From assembly GCF_003171515.1 (NCBI RefSeq), contig NC_089393.1:682001-746000 (forward strand): DNA of 64,000 nt, read 5' to 3'. Position 1 is the first letter of the stretch, and every line of letters starts with the position of its first letter. Positions 10,882 through 22,707 of the stretch are shown here, piece by piece. Position numbers and translations under genes: made by a program. The notes below the pieces were generated by a model, which was given only the letters and a program-made list of their open reading frames with translations, did not search any database and was not told the origin of the DNA. This stretch comes from Pyrenophora tritici-repentis. Taxonomy: Eukaryota; Ascomycota; Dothideomycetes; Pleosporales; Pleosporaceae.

Positions 10882-12722
10882 TCAGTCATCGTCCTCGAAG
10901 CTCGGCATATCTGTCGCTGGTAGTAAGGCCTTCGAGGTCTGTTTACGCGAATCGACGCCCCTTCGCAGTAGTACCTGCTCGCCTTCAGGCCCCTCGTGGA
11001 ACCGGATACATTCGGTTTCCGCTGCCCGCATATATGATGCGATGACTCGCTCGTCTCTAGATACGATTGTATCCTTGGACTGTCGTCGTGTGTCCCGTTC
11101 AATGCTTGTCGCAGTGCGCTCCCAGGGGTACTCTACTTCTTCTGCGTTGTCATTAGTGGACTGTTGGTCATGCGGCGATGTATTGTTTGCGGTGGCAACT
11201 TCAGAATGAACATAATCTGTAGCTCTGTTGTTGGGTCCTATGAGTTGACGAACGATCAGACGACGCATTGCGGGCTGCAGCTGTATCATGAGTCCACTGA
11301 GAGGTACCAGTGTGAATTGTGTTACTTACCATGCACACACAGAAGACGCTGTTGTTGGCCTCTAAGACACTCCAGTAATCAGAGGGAGCATTGTCCCAGG
11401 TTGGATTTAGCGATTTGGCGTAATTGATAATTGCTGATATTCGTCCACAAGAGACCAAGAGGATACTAAGTGAATTAATTAGCTGTGGCCTACATATACT
11501 TGGATCCTTGCGGCAAGCACATACAATGCTCCGACAGCGAATACAGCGATGACCTCAAATTTCTTTCGACAGATCATCGATAATTGAAGCAATGCTGGGA
11601 TAGGCAATAATATTATCAAGGGGTGTAAGCAAACCGTGGCACCAGCAGCAGATAGTATGAGGTAGTTGATGTTCCAGCACTTCCCGTCGTGCTCCCGGTC
11701 CCATTTCTGCCAGATGAGTAACGTGGGATGGCAATAGAAGATGAAGCTGATCTCGAAGAACAACCAGTAGAATATTGTGAGGGCTATCGTAGCGTGAATG
11801 TAGCAACGAAGTTGCTTCTGAGGGAAGACGCGTAGATACATCAAGAGAAATGCCAACTTTGGGAGTGCAGTTGTAGGCAAGTAGAAGATTTGTGTAAGCC
11901 ATTCCAGCTGCTGTTGTTAGTCTTTGATGAATAAATAGACTTCTACAGATCATATACCTTCTGGACATATGTGATCCTGTCAGGCGACAATGTCCAGGTA
12001 TCCCACCCTAGGCCAGCAAACGCAATACGCAGGAGGAAGCCAGTCATAGGTATGGACGTGATGCCCGCACCAAGAGCACAAGCATCACCCCATCCAAAGT
12101 GGCCATCAACAACTGTGTCAACCGTACGAAGTAAAACCGCTAGAATGGAAAGACCGCCTGAAACGCTACCAATGACAATTGGCTTGATGGTGTTGTTGCG
12201 AATTGGTCTTTGGCATACAGTGGCAATGACGTTGAGCGCGACCAGAGCTTGTCTGATGGTACACGTCTTGTCCGCACAGTGGTGCATCCCAAGAGCGGCA
12301 TTTGGATCCGTGCATATGCATGTAGCATTCTCGGGCGAGCATGTCAATACGGTCTCAAGAGCCGATGTTAGGCAGTCGGTCTAAGACAATTAGTGTGCTG
12401 TCTCGATGAGTCAAGGTTAATGTGAACCAACCGCATATTGTGGAAGCAATTGTTGCAAGTCTCCGACAACGTCGTGAAGCTTGTGTGGACCTAGAAAGTA
12501 CCCAAGATATGTTGATCCCAACATGGTGGCATGTTGCCAGGTGAGGTAGTGAGCGCGGCTGGCGCTTAAATCCAGGTTCAACCGACCAAGCTTTTGCGGC
12601 ACAGCGCTCTGACAGATAGGAAATTGTCCCTGAGATTTGTGACAAACAAAATTATGGGGTTGAAATCGATTCGCCGTGTGGGATAAGGCGAAGAGAGTAT
12701 GCAAGAAGCGCCCCTTGGCCAT
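10882..12722 (-). CDS. CFEM-domain seven-transmembrane receptor-like protein (PTH11/SAT4 fungal rhodopsin family)
   Basis: Putative plasma-membrane receptor. Minus-strand exons: about 12722-12432, 12380-11958, 11907-11525, 11465-11330 and 11274-10882. The splice model restores the family pattern at each junction, for example VGA|F-ILLVSCGRISAIINYAK-NPTWDN and CVCM|PAMRRL. The N-terminus is uncertain: ATGs at 12722 (MAKGRFLHTLFALSH, signal-like) and 12524 are both in frame, and an unseen first exon is possible. The CFEM region (LLPQYATDCLTSALETVLTC, TCICTD, MHHC, KTCTIRQAL, ATVCQRPIR) crosses the first intron and has seven cysteines. The family's first cysteine (PxC) is replaced by tyrosine. 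The seven-helix SAT4-type domain follows (GWGD, LPKLAFLLMYLRVFP, CWNINYLILSAAG, NPTWDN). The cytoplasmic tail is about 130 residues and acidic at its end. Ligand unknown. Confidence 0.8.
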
Positions 12723-13499
12723 GCCGCTTTGCGAGAGAGTGCACACACATGAATGTTTTACATGATTGAACGGAGTTAGACTCCGCACACGATAGATTCA
12801 AGTGTGAAGACGTGCATGTAAGCTACCAGATCGCTTGCATACATCTGAGCTGAATATAGCGATTGCCATGTCTAATGTGGTCTGGTACGTTGTTGGAAAT
12901 ATGGACCACATGGGCAGGATCGATCAGCGCCCAAGTACATGTCTGAGCTGCTATGCATGGTTCGGGCTTTTCTATGATGTCGTGATACAGATAGCCCCCA
13001 TAGGAGTAGGAGGTCAAATGAATTACTGGGCTGTTGATGAGTGTGCATGCAGGGTCACAATCGTGCTTGCGAGGTGGAGCTCTTTGCTGCTAGCGCCTTA
13101 GTCTCGGCACGGGTACTTCCAGCTTAACAAACGCGACTTCACCGCGAAACCCCGACCGTGCCTCTTTCTGCGACGTCAGCGCCCGAAACTTTTACCACCA
13201 AGCAACTGGACAAAACTCGTTTGCGGAGGTTTTAGCTGTTAACGGCCGACTACAAATAATCCTCGCATCCGCCAGATCACGGTGCCCGCACAAACTCTCC
13301 GCCGCCCGCCTGCCCCACCATTGTTCGTACACACAACTTCTGCAAGGCAACGAGCCTCTGCGCGCCCGCTCTCCCCCCACACAAAAGGCGCGCATACGCA
13401 AGCCAAATACAGCTACACCGGCAATCAAGCTTGTTGGGGACATTTGAGATAGTCTCAGGCTGATTGGGAGCCTTTCCCGCCGCGTGACAGCCCGCCGCC
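12723..13499. other. Divergent promoter region between CFEM receptor and CRM1
   Basis: The two flanking genes are transcribed away from each other, so their promoters share this 777-bp stretch. The 13180-13499 part is C-rich and low in G on the plus strand, as fungal leader regions often are. No coding feature was recognised. Confidence 0.5.
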
Positions 13500-16400
13500 A
13501 TGTCTCTGTCCATTGAAGAGCTCGACGCTACAGTGCGCGCCTTCTACGAGGGCCGTGGCGATACGGTATGTTCTATTGCACTTTTGGGAGACTGGATTGC
13601 ACAAGTACATGACTAATACACTGACTTTTGTAGCAAAAACAAGCCCAAGCCACTCTGAATCAGGTATGTATTAATGTCTCCATTGCGTACCCTACCCAGT
13701 CCGGTCAGCTAACACGCAAGCAGTTCAAGGAGAACCCCGATGCATGGCTGCTGGTTGACAAGATTCTGTCGGATGCGCAATACCCGCAAACTAAGTGTAA
13801 GTATCAACATGTCGGGTGAGGCTGGCTAGTATCGCGCTAATCCATGGGCAGATCTCGGGCTCCAAGTTCTTGACAATGTGATCATGACGAGATGGAAAGT
13901 GCTGCCCCGCGATCAGTGTCAAGGTATGGTGGACATGTTCCGGCGCCCGAACGTGATTGACTGACTCGCCCAGGAATCCGAAATTTCATCGTCAACTTTA
14001 TCATTCAACTGTCCAATAACGAAGACAGCCGCCGCACCGAGCGAACTCTCCTTAACAAACTAAACCTCGTCCTCGTGTCCGTTTTGAAGCAGGAATGGCC
14101 TCACAACTGGCCCACGTTCATCAACGAGATCATATCGTCATGCCACAGCAGCTTGGGCATATGCGAGAACAACATGGTCATTCTGCGATTACTTTCCGAA
14201 GAAGTCTTTGACTACTCCGAGGAGCAGATGACGTCGGCCAAGCGTAGAGAGCTCAAGCAGAGCATGTGTGACGAGTTTACTGCCATCTACCAGCTCTGTT
14301 CCGAGGTCTTGCGCACAGCCACCGAAGCCTCACTCATCAAAGCCACACTCGAGACCCTCCTGCGCTTCCTCAACTGGATTCCTCTGGGATACATCTTCGA
14401 GACGCCACCCAGCGGCCAGAGCCTCATTGAGACGTTACGAAGCCGCTTCCTCGAAGTGCCCGACTTCCGGAACATCACCCTCAAGTGCTTGACGGAGATT
14501 GCCGGTCTGCATACGGAGCCTGCGTACGACGATAAGCTCGTCTCCATGTTTACTGAAACACTGACGGCCATTTCCAAGATCATTCCTCTCTCGCTAGACC
14601 TTAAGAGTACATACTCATCCAGCAATGGCCGGGACCAGGAATTCGTGCTGAACCTCGCACTCTTCTTGACCAACTTCTTCACCATGCACCTGAACGTCAT
14701 TGAAAATCTCATGAACCGGGACTTCCTCACTCATGGGCATTTTTATCTTATCCGTATAAGTCAGATTGACGACCGCGAGGTCTTCAAGATCTGCCTCGAG
14801 TATTGGACCAAGCTGGTATCAGAGCTGTACGATGAGATGCAGGCTCTCCCGATTACTGACATGAATCCGCTCCTTAACATGGGAATTCCAGGAAACGGAG
14901 CTCGCGAGCTGGCCAATTACCCTCTGAGGAAGAACAAGTACACCGAGATTCTATCCAACCTCCGTACAGTCATGATTGAGAAGATGGTCCGTCCTGAGGA
15001 AGTCCTTATCGTCGAGAATGATGAGGGCGAGATTGTCCGCGAATTTGTAAAAGAGAGTGATACGATTCAGCTGTACAAGTCTACTCGAGAGTGCCTCGTC
15101 TTCCTTACCCACTTGGATGTTAACGACACCGAACAAATCATGTCGGAGAAACTGGCTCGCCAAGTTGACGGTTCAGAATGGTCATGGGCCAACTGCAATA
15201 CTCTCTGCTGGGCTATCGGATCCATCTCGGGCGCCATGAACGAAGAGACAGAGAAGCGCTTCTTGGTCACTGTGATCAAGGATCTGCTTGGCCTGACCGA
15301 GATGAAGCGAGGCAAAGACAACAAAGCTGTTGTCGCTAGTAACATCATGTACATTGTCGGCCAATATCCTCGCTTTCTCAAGGCTCATTGGAAGTTCCTT
15401 AAGACAGTCGTCAATAAGCTGTTTGAGTTCATGCACGAAACCCACGAGGGAGTTCAGGACATGGCTTGCGATACCTTCATCAAAATTGCCAACAAGTGCC
15501 GCCGGCATTTCGTTGCTCTGCAGCCCGGAGAGACCGAACCCTTCATTGACGAAATCGTTCGCAATCTCCGGAAAATCACTGCGGATCTTTCACCGCAGCA
15601 AGTGCACACCTTCTATGAGGCCTGCGGTTACATGATTAGTGCCCAAGGACAGAAGAGTATGCAAGAGCGCTTGATCGCCGACTTGATGGCTCTGCCAAAC
15701 TCGGCCTGGGACAACATCATTGCTCAAGCCAACCAAAACCCCGCTTGTCTCCAGGATTCGGACGTCATCAAGATTGTCGGCAACATCATGAAGACTAACG
15801 TTGCAGCGTGCGGTTCAATCGGTTCCTACTTTTACCCTCAGATCGGACGGATATACTTCGACATGCTGACAATGTACCGTGCGAGCTCACAACTTATTGA
15901 TGAAGCAGTCCAGCGGGAGGGCAACATCGCGACAAAGATGCCCAAGGTCCGCGGCCTTCGCACGATCAAGAAGGAGATCTTGAAGCTCATCAACACTTAC
16001 GTCGAGAAAGCCGACGACTTGGAGATGATCCACAACAACATCGTACCGAAATTGTTGGAGGCTGTCTTGATCGATTACAAGAACAACGTCCCGGATGCTC
16101 GTGAAGCAGAAGTATTGAATGTTATGACAACTATCATCAACAAACTACATGTACGTTGGAGACCCAATCTGAGCAAGCACATGGTTGGACTCGCTCGGCC
16201 ATCTTTAGATCCTATGCTAACTTCCCCGCAGAGTATGATGGAGGACCAAATCATCAACATCATGGACAGCGTATTTGAGTGCACGTTGGACATGATCAAC
16301 AAAGATTTCTCGGAGTACCCCGAACATCGTGTGGAGTTTTTCAAGCTTCTCCGCACTATCAACCTTCGCTGCTTCCCAGCTCTGCTACGGCTCGATGCAC

Positions 16401-17071
16401 GATCATTTAAATTCGTCATTGACTCGTGCATGTGGGCAAGCAAGCACGACAACCGCGAGGTCGAGAGCGCTGGTCTCTCCATGTGCTTTGAGCTTGTCTC
16501 TAACATGGCTGAAACTGACCAGCAGACCTGCAACGCCTTCTTCCAGACCTTCTTCACCACGATCCTCCAGGATGTCTTCTTCGTGGTCACCGACAGTGAT
16601 CACAAGGCTGGATTCAAGTCGCAGTCGATGCTGCTGGCCAAGATGTTTTGGCTTGTCGACTCCGACAAGTTACAAGGCCCAATTTACACATCGCCTGACA
16701 TGGCAGCCCCAGGCACACCAAACCGAGAGTTTCTCCGTAACTTTGTCGGCAACCTCTTGGCCACTGCCTTCCCCAACTTGCAGACGTATGTCATCTCTCA
16801 CTACCCCGTGTAATAGCTACTGACCATTTCTAGTGCTCAAATTGCATCGTTCATCGACGGACTATTTGCCACCAACTCTGATCTTAACAGGTTCAAGGTC
16901 ATTCTGCGTGACTTCTTGATCTCTCTGAAGGAGTTCTCTGGTGACAACGCCGAGCTCTACGCCGAAGAGCGTGAGCAAGCAGCGAAGACGGCCAAGGAGC
17001 AAGAGCGAGAGCGAGCCATGAAGGTCGGCGGTCTGCTGAAGCCGTCTGAGATGGATGATGATGAATTGTGA
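13500..17071 (+). CDS. CRM1: Exportin-1 / CRM1 nuclear export receptor
   Basis: Carries leucine-rich NES cargo out of the nucleus with Ran-GTP. Seven exons: 13500-13565, 13634-13663, 13724-13796, 13852-13923, 13974-16150, 16232-16785 and 16834-17071. They sum to 1069 residues, the family's normal length. The N-terminus MSLSIEELDATVRAFYEG begins the importin-beta-like region. The Xpo1 HEAT region includes EWPHNWPTFI, the acidic-loop region with VENDEGEIVREFVK, DLSPQQVHTFYEACGYMI, KVRGLRTIKKEILKL and VFECTLDMINKDF.EYPEHRVEF. The end is GGLLKPSEMDDDEL. The intron at 16151-16231 is 81 nt, contains no stop and has a clear CTAAC branch site. If retained it would add 27 residues in frame; I treat it as an intron because the family has no insertion there. 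The DLSPQQ motif is preceded by ITA without a cysteine, relevant to leptomycin B sensitivity. Confidence 0.96.
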
Positions 17072-18565
17072 CTTGAAGTTGAGCTGGACGCAAATGTGGC
17101 TACCCGCACGCCCTACGACGCTCAAGCTGCTGTTCACGAGTCTGCAAGCAGTCAGTGCGCGGGCGACCTCGATGGGTGGGACATGTATGGCTTGTGAGGG
17201 CTAGCAGATGTAGTAGAAGAAAGGGCGATGGCAAGACTGTGATGGATTGGGAGTATGCAATTCGACGCTTTGCCAAATTTCTTTTTAGCAAGGAGATGGA
17301 ACCGGTTCGTTTTGGTCTAATACCCTATAGACCTTTCAGTTCTTGATTCGATGCATGGTTATATAGCTGGCTTGGAGGTAGCTTGGCTTGGCTTACATAT
17401 AAAAAGGGAAGGGAAGCTTGCAGGCATACGGGCAGCCTCGTCTCGAAGGGACAGAACAAATATAGGACGCGATTGCCTCGAAGCATCATTATCCCAACCC
17501 TGGCCTTGCGGCTACTGCGCATGCAAGTCTAAATTTCCTGCCGGGCCGGCCCACTCTGCACCTGCACCTGCACCTTACCTGCGCCTCTTCCTCAAGGAGG
17601 AAGAGAAGGAGGTAGCATCATGCAGAATGACGAAGGCCGGCCGGTATGGCTGGCTAGTCTTGCCATGTAGAGCCATGTTTTGCCGTGATCAAAGACCCAC
17701 ATGTCAACCGTGATAGCATCATATATCTGGAAGAAAGTGCGAGCGGACATTGACGGGCGGCATGTGTTCCGCCCGGCGTGGTGATGATGCTGATCAGGTG
17801 TCGTGCACTCCTATGCTGGTTCCCGTTGCGGCTGAGCTACCAACTCGAGCTAGAGGCAGCCACGACTAGCCCTTACGTAACCCGGCACCTCTAGCCATCC
17901 AAACGTCGAAAGCGTCAATTGGGCAGACTTCAGCCTTTACAGCTACCCTAGCAGACCTGGCGGGTCTAAGATTCGGCAGAATAACCGCATGCGACCCCCT
18001 GTCCCATGCCCATCGCCCTAACGACATCAGTACGTGAGCCACTGCTGAACCTCGTGGCAGCCATACGCCCTCTGATTCGCCGATACACTACTCGTCGTCT
18101 CAACGACATGGGCACTCTGCTCTTCAGCCAACGTATGCACACACTCGTGGCCCTTCCTTAGAATGCGTCGTCGGCAGCCATCTCAAGCCTGGCCCCTCCT
18201 TCGGCACCTCCCAAGTCTCTGCTAATACGTCGTCCAACCAGGCCCAAGCAAGTCTCTGGATTGATCGGTGCACTGCAGGGTACTGCGAGCCACGATCTGA
18301 GTGACTTCACACTTCTCGACTTTCCTACCAACTACGCACGGCCGTTCCAAGGCTGTCACTGCGAGTCTCAACTCGCTTTATTCTGTTTTTCAAGCCCCCA
18401 CTGTCGAATAGGCGGTTACGGACAACGACACACCCGGCATTGCTGAACCTGTATGGTGGGATCCGCATTATATCCCGAGCCAGGATCTGTCGCTTGTGTT
18501 CCGTATGCGCATTGCCGTAAGGCTTCGAAACAACCTCTCGTGAATTCCTTCTTGCTGTTGGCACA
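17072..18565. other. Intergenic region between CRM1 and PHO81-like gene
   Basis: Holds the CRM1 3' UTR and the promoter/leader of the PHO81-like gene. A short CACCTG-type repeat lies around 17561-17580. Open frames here (for example 17351-17713) show no recognisable protein. No PHO-type CACGTG element was noticed on reading. Confidence 0.4.
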
Positions 18566-21500
18566 ATGTACGTCTTCCTCTCATATGGATTACCTGCAAC
18601 CCCACCCATTGGTGGTTTTGAAAAAGAAAACCTCGTCAACAAGTCTTACTTCCAAGGAGGACACTACTGACTCAGCCCGCTTCTCCAGGAAGTTCGGCAA
18701 GCACATCCAGAAGAGACAGCTGGAAATCCCGGAATATGCCGCCAGCTTTGTCGACTACAAGGCGCTCAAGAAGGTTTTTATACTCTGCGATATACTATTA
18801 GCCGGTCGCTGATGCTACTATCTGCAGCTTATCAAGAAGCTTAGCGCTACTCCAATAATACCCCCGCAGGGCGACAGCAGTCACCATGATACACTGGATC
18901 CGCAAACCTCGTTACAGGCCAACAAGGCTACCTTTTTCTTTCGAGTGGTGGGTTACTTATGCTATTGATAGACAGGCCGCTTCTTACTCTTAGCATAGGA
19001 GCGCGAACTCGAGAAAGTTAACACATTCTACTTGCAAAAAGAAGCAGAGGTATGTTCAATTCTCCGCTTCTAGATGAGCGCTTACAGTCGTCGCAGTTGC
19101 GTCTGCGTTTAACCACCCTTCTTGACAAGAAGAGAGTCATGCAGCAACATCCGCAATCTGTTTCAAAGACATCTTCGCGCTATGTTGCCCTTGAAGAGGG
19201 ACTAAAGCAGTTTAGCATGGATCTTAACAAGCTCGAGGTGATTGGTCCGCATGCCTGTGTTATTTCCATACTAACTTGACGTAGCAATTTGTGGAAGTGA
19301 ACGAAACTGCATTCTCAAAGATTTTGAAGAAGGTTTGAGGCACCCCCCTGACTTCGCCGTTATCGACCGGCTAACATTTACTAGTGGGACAAAACGTCAA
19401 AAGTCTGCACGATCAGCCTGTGCAACTGTCGACATTGGCTGACTTAATGCCAGTCAAAAGAAAAACAGCTCTACCTCTCGCGCGCCGTCGAGGTCCAACC
19501 ATGCTTCAACCGTGAAGTAATCAGCATATTGTCCGACCAAGCGACTCAAGCGCTACTCGATTTTTCAGGATGGGCTGAAGGCGAGGGTGTACAGGCGCCT
19601 CATCCTGCAACCGAACCACGCGTCTCCGAACCCGCGTTCGAAGCGAAGCTCGAGCTCGACAACCAGTTCGTACAAGCCATCAACACCGCAAATCAAAGCA
19701 AGATCGAAGAGTGCCTCGCGCGTCTATCGACTCTACCAGACGCAAGCGACCACATTTCTAGAGCGTTCCTTAGCACTGTTGCGGAAGCGCCAGAGTCTGC
19801 ATTGAGAACTCTACTCAACTCAGGTCTTGTGAATCTCCAGCAGGAGGATGAGATTAATGAGCGAAATTGCCTGCACAAGTCTGCGATTAGTGGTCGAATC
19901 GAAGTACTCAGGCTCGGGCTGTCAAGCAACGTGGACGTTCATGCGACCGATGTTTACGGACGGATTCCTCTGCATTACGCCTGTATGCACGGCCATGTAG
20001 AGCTGGTTCAGGAACTTATCAACACAGCCTCTGATACAGTCAATTTCCGCGACCAGGACAGTTTTACACCTTTGATACACGCGATTGTGCATTCGAAACT
20101 TGCCTGTGTGGAGATACTCCTGTCTAGAGGCGCCGATCTTACTCGTCTGGGGCCAGGGGAGCATGTTCCGCTCAACCTCGCATGCCAGTATGCTTCGCTG
20201 GAGATACTGGAACTTCTACTAAAAAGGTCGGCTGAAATGCTTTCGGATGCAGAGGGGCTGTTTCCACAACACCTGGTGGCGCGTTCAGGCAAGACACCCG
20301 AGGCGCTGCTGATGCTAGAAAAGTATGGCGCAGACCTCAACCAGCCTGATAAGCTATATCAATGGACACCGCTGTTTCATGCGGCAAGTGAAGGGCATGT
20401 AGAGTGCCTCAAGACATTACTCCAATGCGGAGTAGATGTGGACATTGTGGACGAAAAGGGTCTGTCTGCCATGTACTACGCGACGTGGGAAGGGCACCTT
20501 GAGTGTATGAGACTGCTTGCCTCCGTCGGACGCGGTATTGGATTGGCGAAGCAGAAACAGGTGTCCCCACAGATTTCGTCGCAGCTATCGAGCTCGATGC
20601 CCGGAGCCATGGATATCGAAGGCGACGCAGACGGTATTCCCGAATTCATCCTACCGCCTCCTATTATTCCCTTCCGCAGATATGGACACAACTTCCTGGA
20701 CACGAAGACGTTTGTGGTCATTAGCTTTGAGAAGGTCGGCAAGGACGCGATCCGGTTCTACGACGAGTCGAAATACCCCGCTGCGAGGCTTACAATTTCT
20801 TCCAAGAGCTCGGATCTCATACCGCGCAACATTCTCTTACCCATACAAGACGAGTTCAAAATCATCTCTTTCCAGATCGAGAATCTCGACACCTTCTCTA
20901 TCGACTTTGACGTATATCCTACAATTGGATCGAAAGTCATTGCTCGCAGCGTAGCTTCTTCCAAGGTCTTTACGGAGCGTTCGAAGAGTACAGGGAGGTG
21001 GCATCTCGAGTTATTCGATCCCAGGCTACGAGCAATCGGCAGAGTTACGTTCGACTTCCAAGTCGTCAAGCCGTTTCATGGTATCCCGCTCGAGATAACA
21101 CATTTTGCAACGTATTGGAAAGCCACTAGTCAGCTCGACTCGCAACCTCATACGCTCATAACTGGCTCGAGCTTATCAGGCGAATACGTGCGCTTGTTTG
21201 TTCAGTTGACTGCTGACGGTATCCCAGTGCTGCATCCAAGATGGAAGGTCAACCACCATGGACTAGAAGTTCCAGTCAACATCCTCACCTATCAACAATT
21301 CGCAGCTATTGGTGCCCAGCAAACAGCTGAAGCGGCAGAAAAGCTTTCGGCAGAACTGAGCAATACTGGTCCTAGTGATATAGCCAACATTTACCAGATT
21401 CTGGCGTCCTCATTCATTACATTGAATGATGCACTAGCAGCGCTTCCAGCTCATATCCATGTAGAACTGCACGTTCTCTTCCCATCTAGGCTCGAAGAAG

Positions 21501-22158
21501 AAAGTCTCAAGCTTGGCCCGACGCTCGACATGAACGCTTTCGCAGACAAGATTTTGTCAGTAGTCTTTGAACACGCACGTCAGTTGAGGGAGCGAGGCGC
21601 AGGCGAGATTGATGGTACGCTCAGAAGCGTGCTGTTTACTTCGTTCAACCAGGATATCTGCACAGTCATCAACTGGAAACAACCCAACTGTGAGTGTCTG
21701 TAGATGCAGTGCCCAACTAATGATGCTAACATAGAGATAGACCCGGTCCTCCTCTGCAACGAGCTCGGCGCCGATAGCCCTCGATCGTCATCCGAGAACA
21801 CAAACATTGTGCAAAGTAGTGGTCGCACCACTACGTCTGTAAAGGAGGCTGTGCAGATTGCCAGAGACAACAACTTTATGGGCTTGATTTGCAGCTCGCG
21901 TCTGCTAGTGAGTATACAGAGAGTATTGCACATTTCAAGACTGATAAGAAGCAGTCACTCGCTCCTGCTCTCATCGAATCGATCAAGACGGCCGGCCTCG
22001 TCCTCGTCACGGATATAACAGATTCGTCTTCTGAAGGTGCAACACAGTCAGAGAATATCCACGTCGCAAACCCTCGCGGGCAGAACACACCCGATGGAGT
22101 TGATGGGTATCTGAAAGGCAATGGCGTGCTTTGCTTCAATGAGACTGTCGATATGTAA
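18566..22158 (+). CDS. PHO81/NUC-2-like phosphate signalling protein (SPX, ankyrin repeats, GDPD-like domain)
   Basis: Regulator of phosphate acquisition; in fungi this family acts as a CDK inhibitor responding to inositol pyrophosphates. Ten exons give 1023 residues: 18566-18567, 18689-18773, 18828-18947, 18999-19049, 19097-19237, 19285-19332, 19385-19402, 19454-21689, 21741-21907 and 21955-22158. The start codon itself is split: AT at 18566-18567, then a 121-nt intron with GTACGT donor, then G at 18689. This yields MKFGKHIQKRQLEIPEYA, the expected SPX start. Exon 7 is only 18 nt (WDKTSK). The SPX region covers about residues 1-170. Ankyrin repeats follow (GRIPLHYACMHGHVELV, FTPLIHAI, TPLFHAASEGHVECLKTLL, LSAMYYATWEGHLECMRLL). 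The C-terminal half includes ITHFATYWKAT, NWKQPN|YPVLLCNELGAD, LICSSRLL and APALIESIKTAGLVLVTD, the non-catalytic GDPD-like part. It sits between other housekeeping genes with no operon-like link. Confidence high. Confidence 0.93.
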
Positions 22159-22707
22159 TAGCGTGACGAGAAGTCGAACATGGATAGAAATGATAGCGGT
22201 AGGGCGGACATGGCGTTTGTTGATAGAATGGTTATACTGTGGAAGAATGGTTATACGAGAAGGACGATTGGGCGGTAATTGTGCATTTTGTCAAGAGTGG
22301 TATTTCGTAGACCAGGCTTCATCCCGTATGGTTATGAGTGAAAAGCCGAGAGCATGAGGTTGGAAATGCATGCAGGAGCTGGTACACAATGCAATACTAT
22401 GTAGGAGTGGGAATGCCGAAGCATGGGTCAAGTGACGATTGTTGTCGAGGGTGTTGAAGTCATGACATGTGCAGCTGAGATGGTTCACATGCTCCCCGTT
22501 CGGCTGTCTCGATGCGCGACCCGAAGCGACCAGGGTCTGGCGTCGGTGGCGTTCCGATCTGCGCTACGCCTACATGGAAATTTGTCGAACGACGACAGTG
22601 TGCCCAGAAGCGGTCTCTTTGCCGCTTGCCGCTCGCTTTTCTGATTCCACCCAGCACCATCCACTCTACCGCGCTGTGAATTCGCCGGCCATGGTCATAC
22701 CCAGATA
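22159..22707. other. Intergenic region, no gene seen
   Basis: 3' flank of the PHO81-like gene and promoter of the ABC1 kinase gene, both plus strand. The minus strand has an open frame at 22460-22993 that overlaps the ABC1 start and is treated as incidental. Confidence 0.45.
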
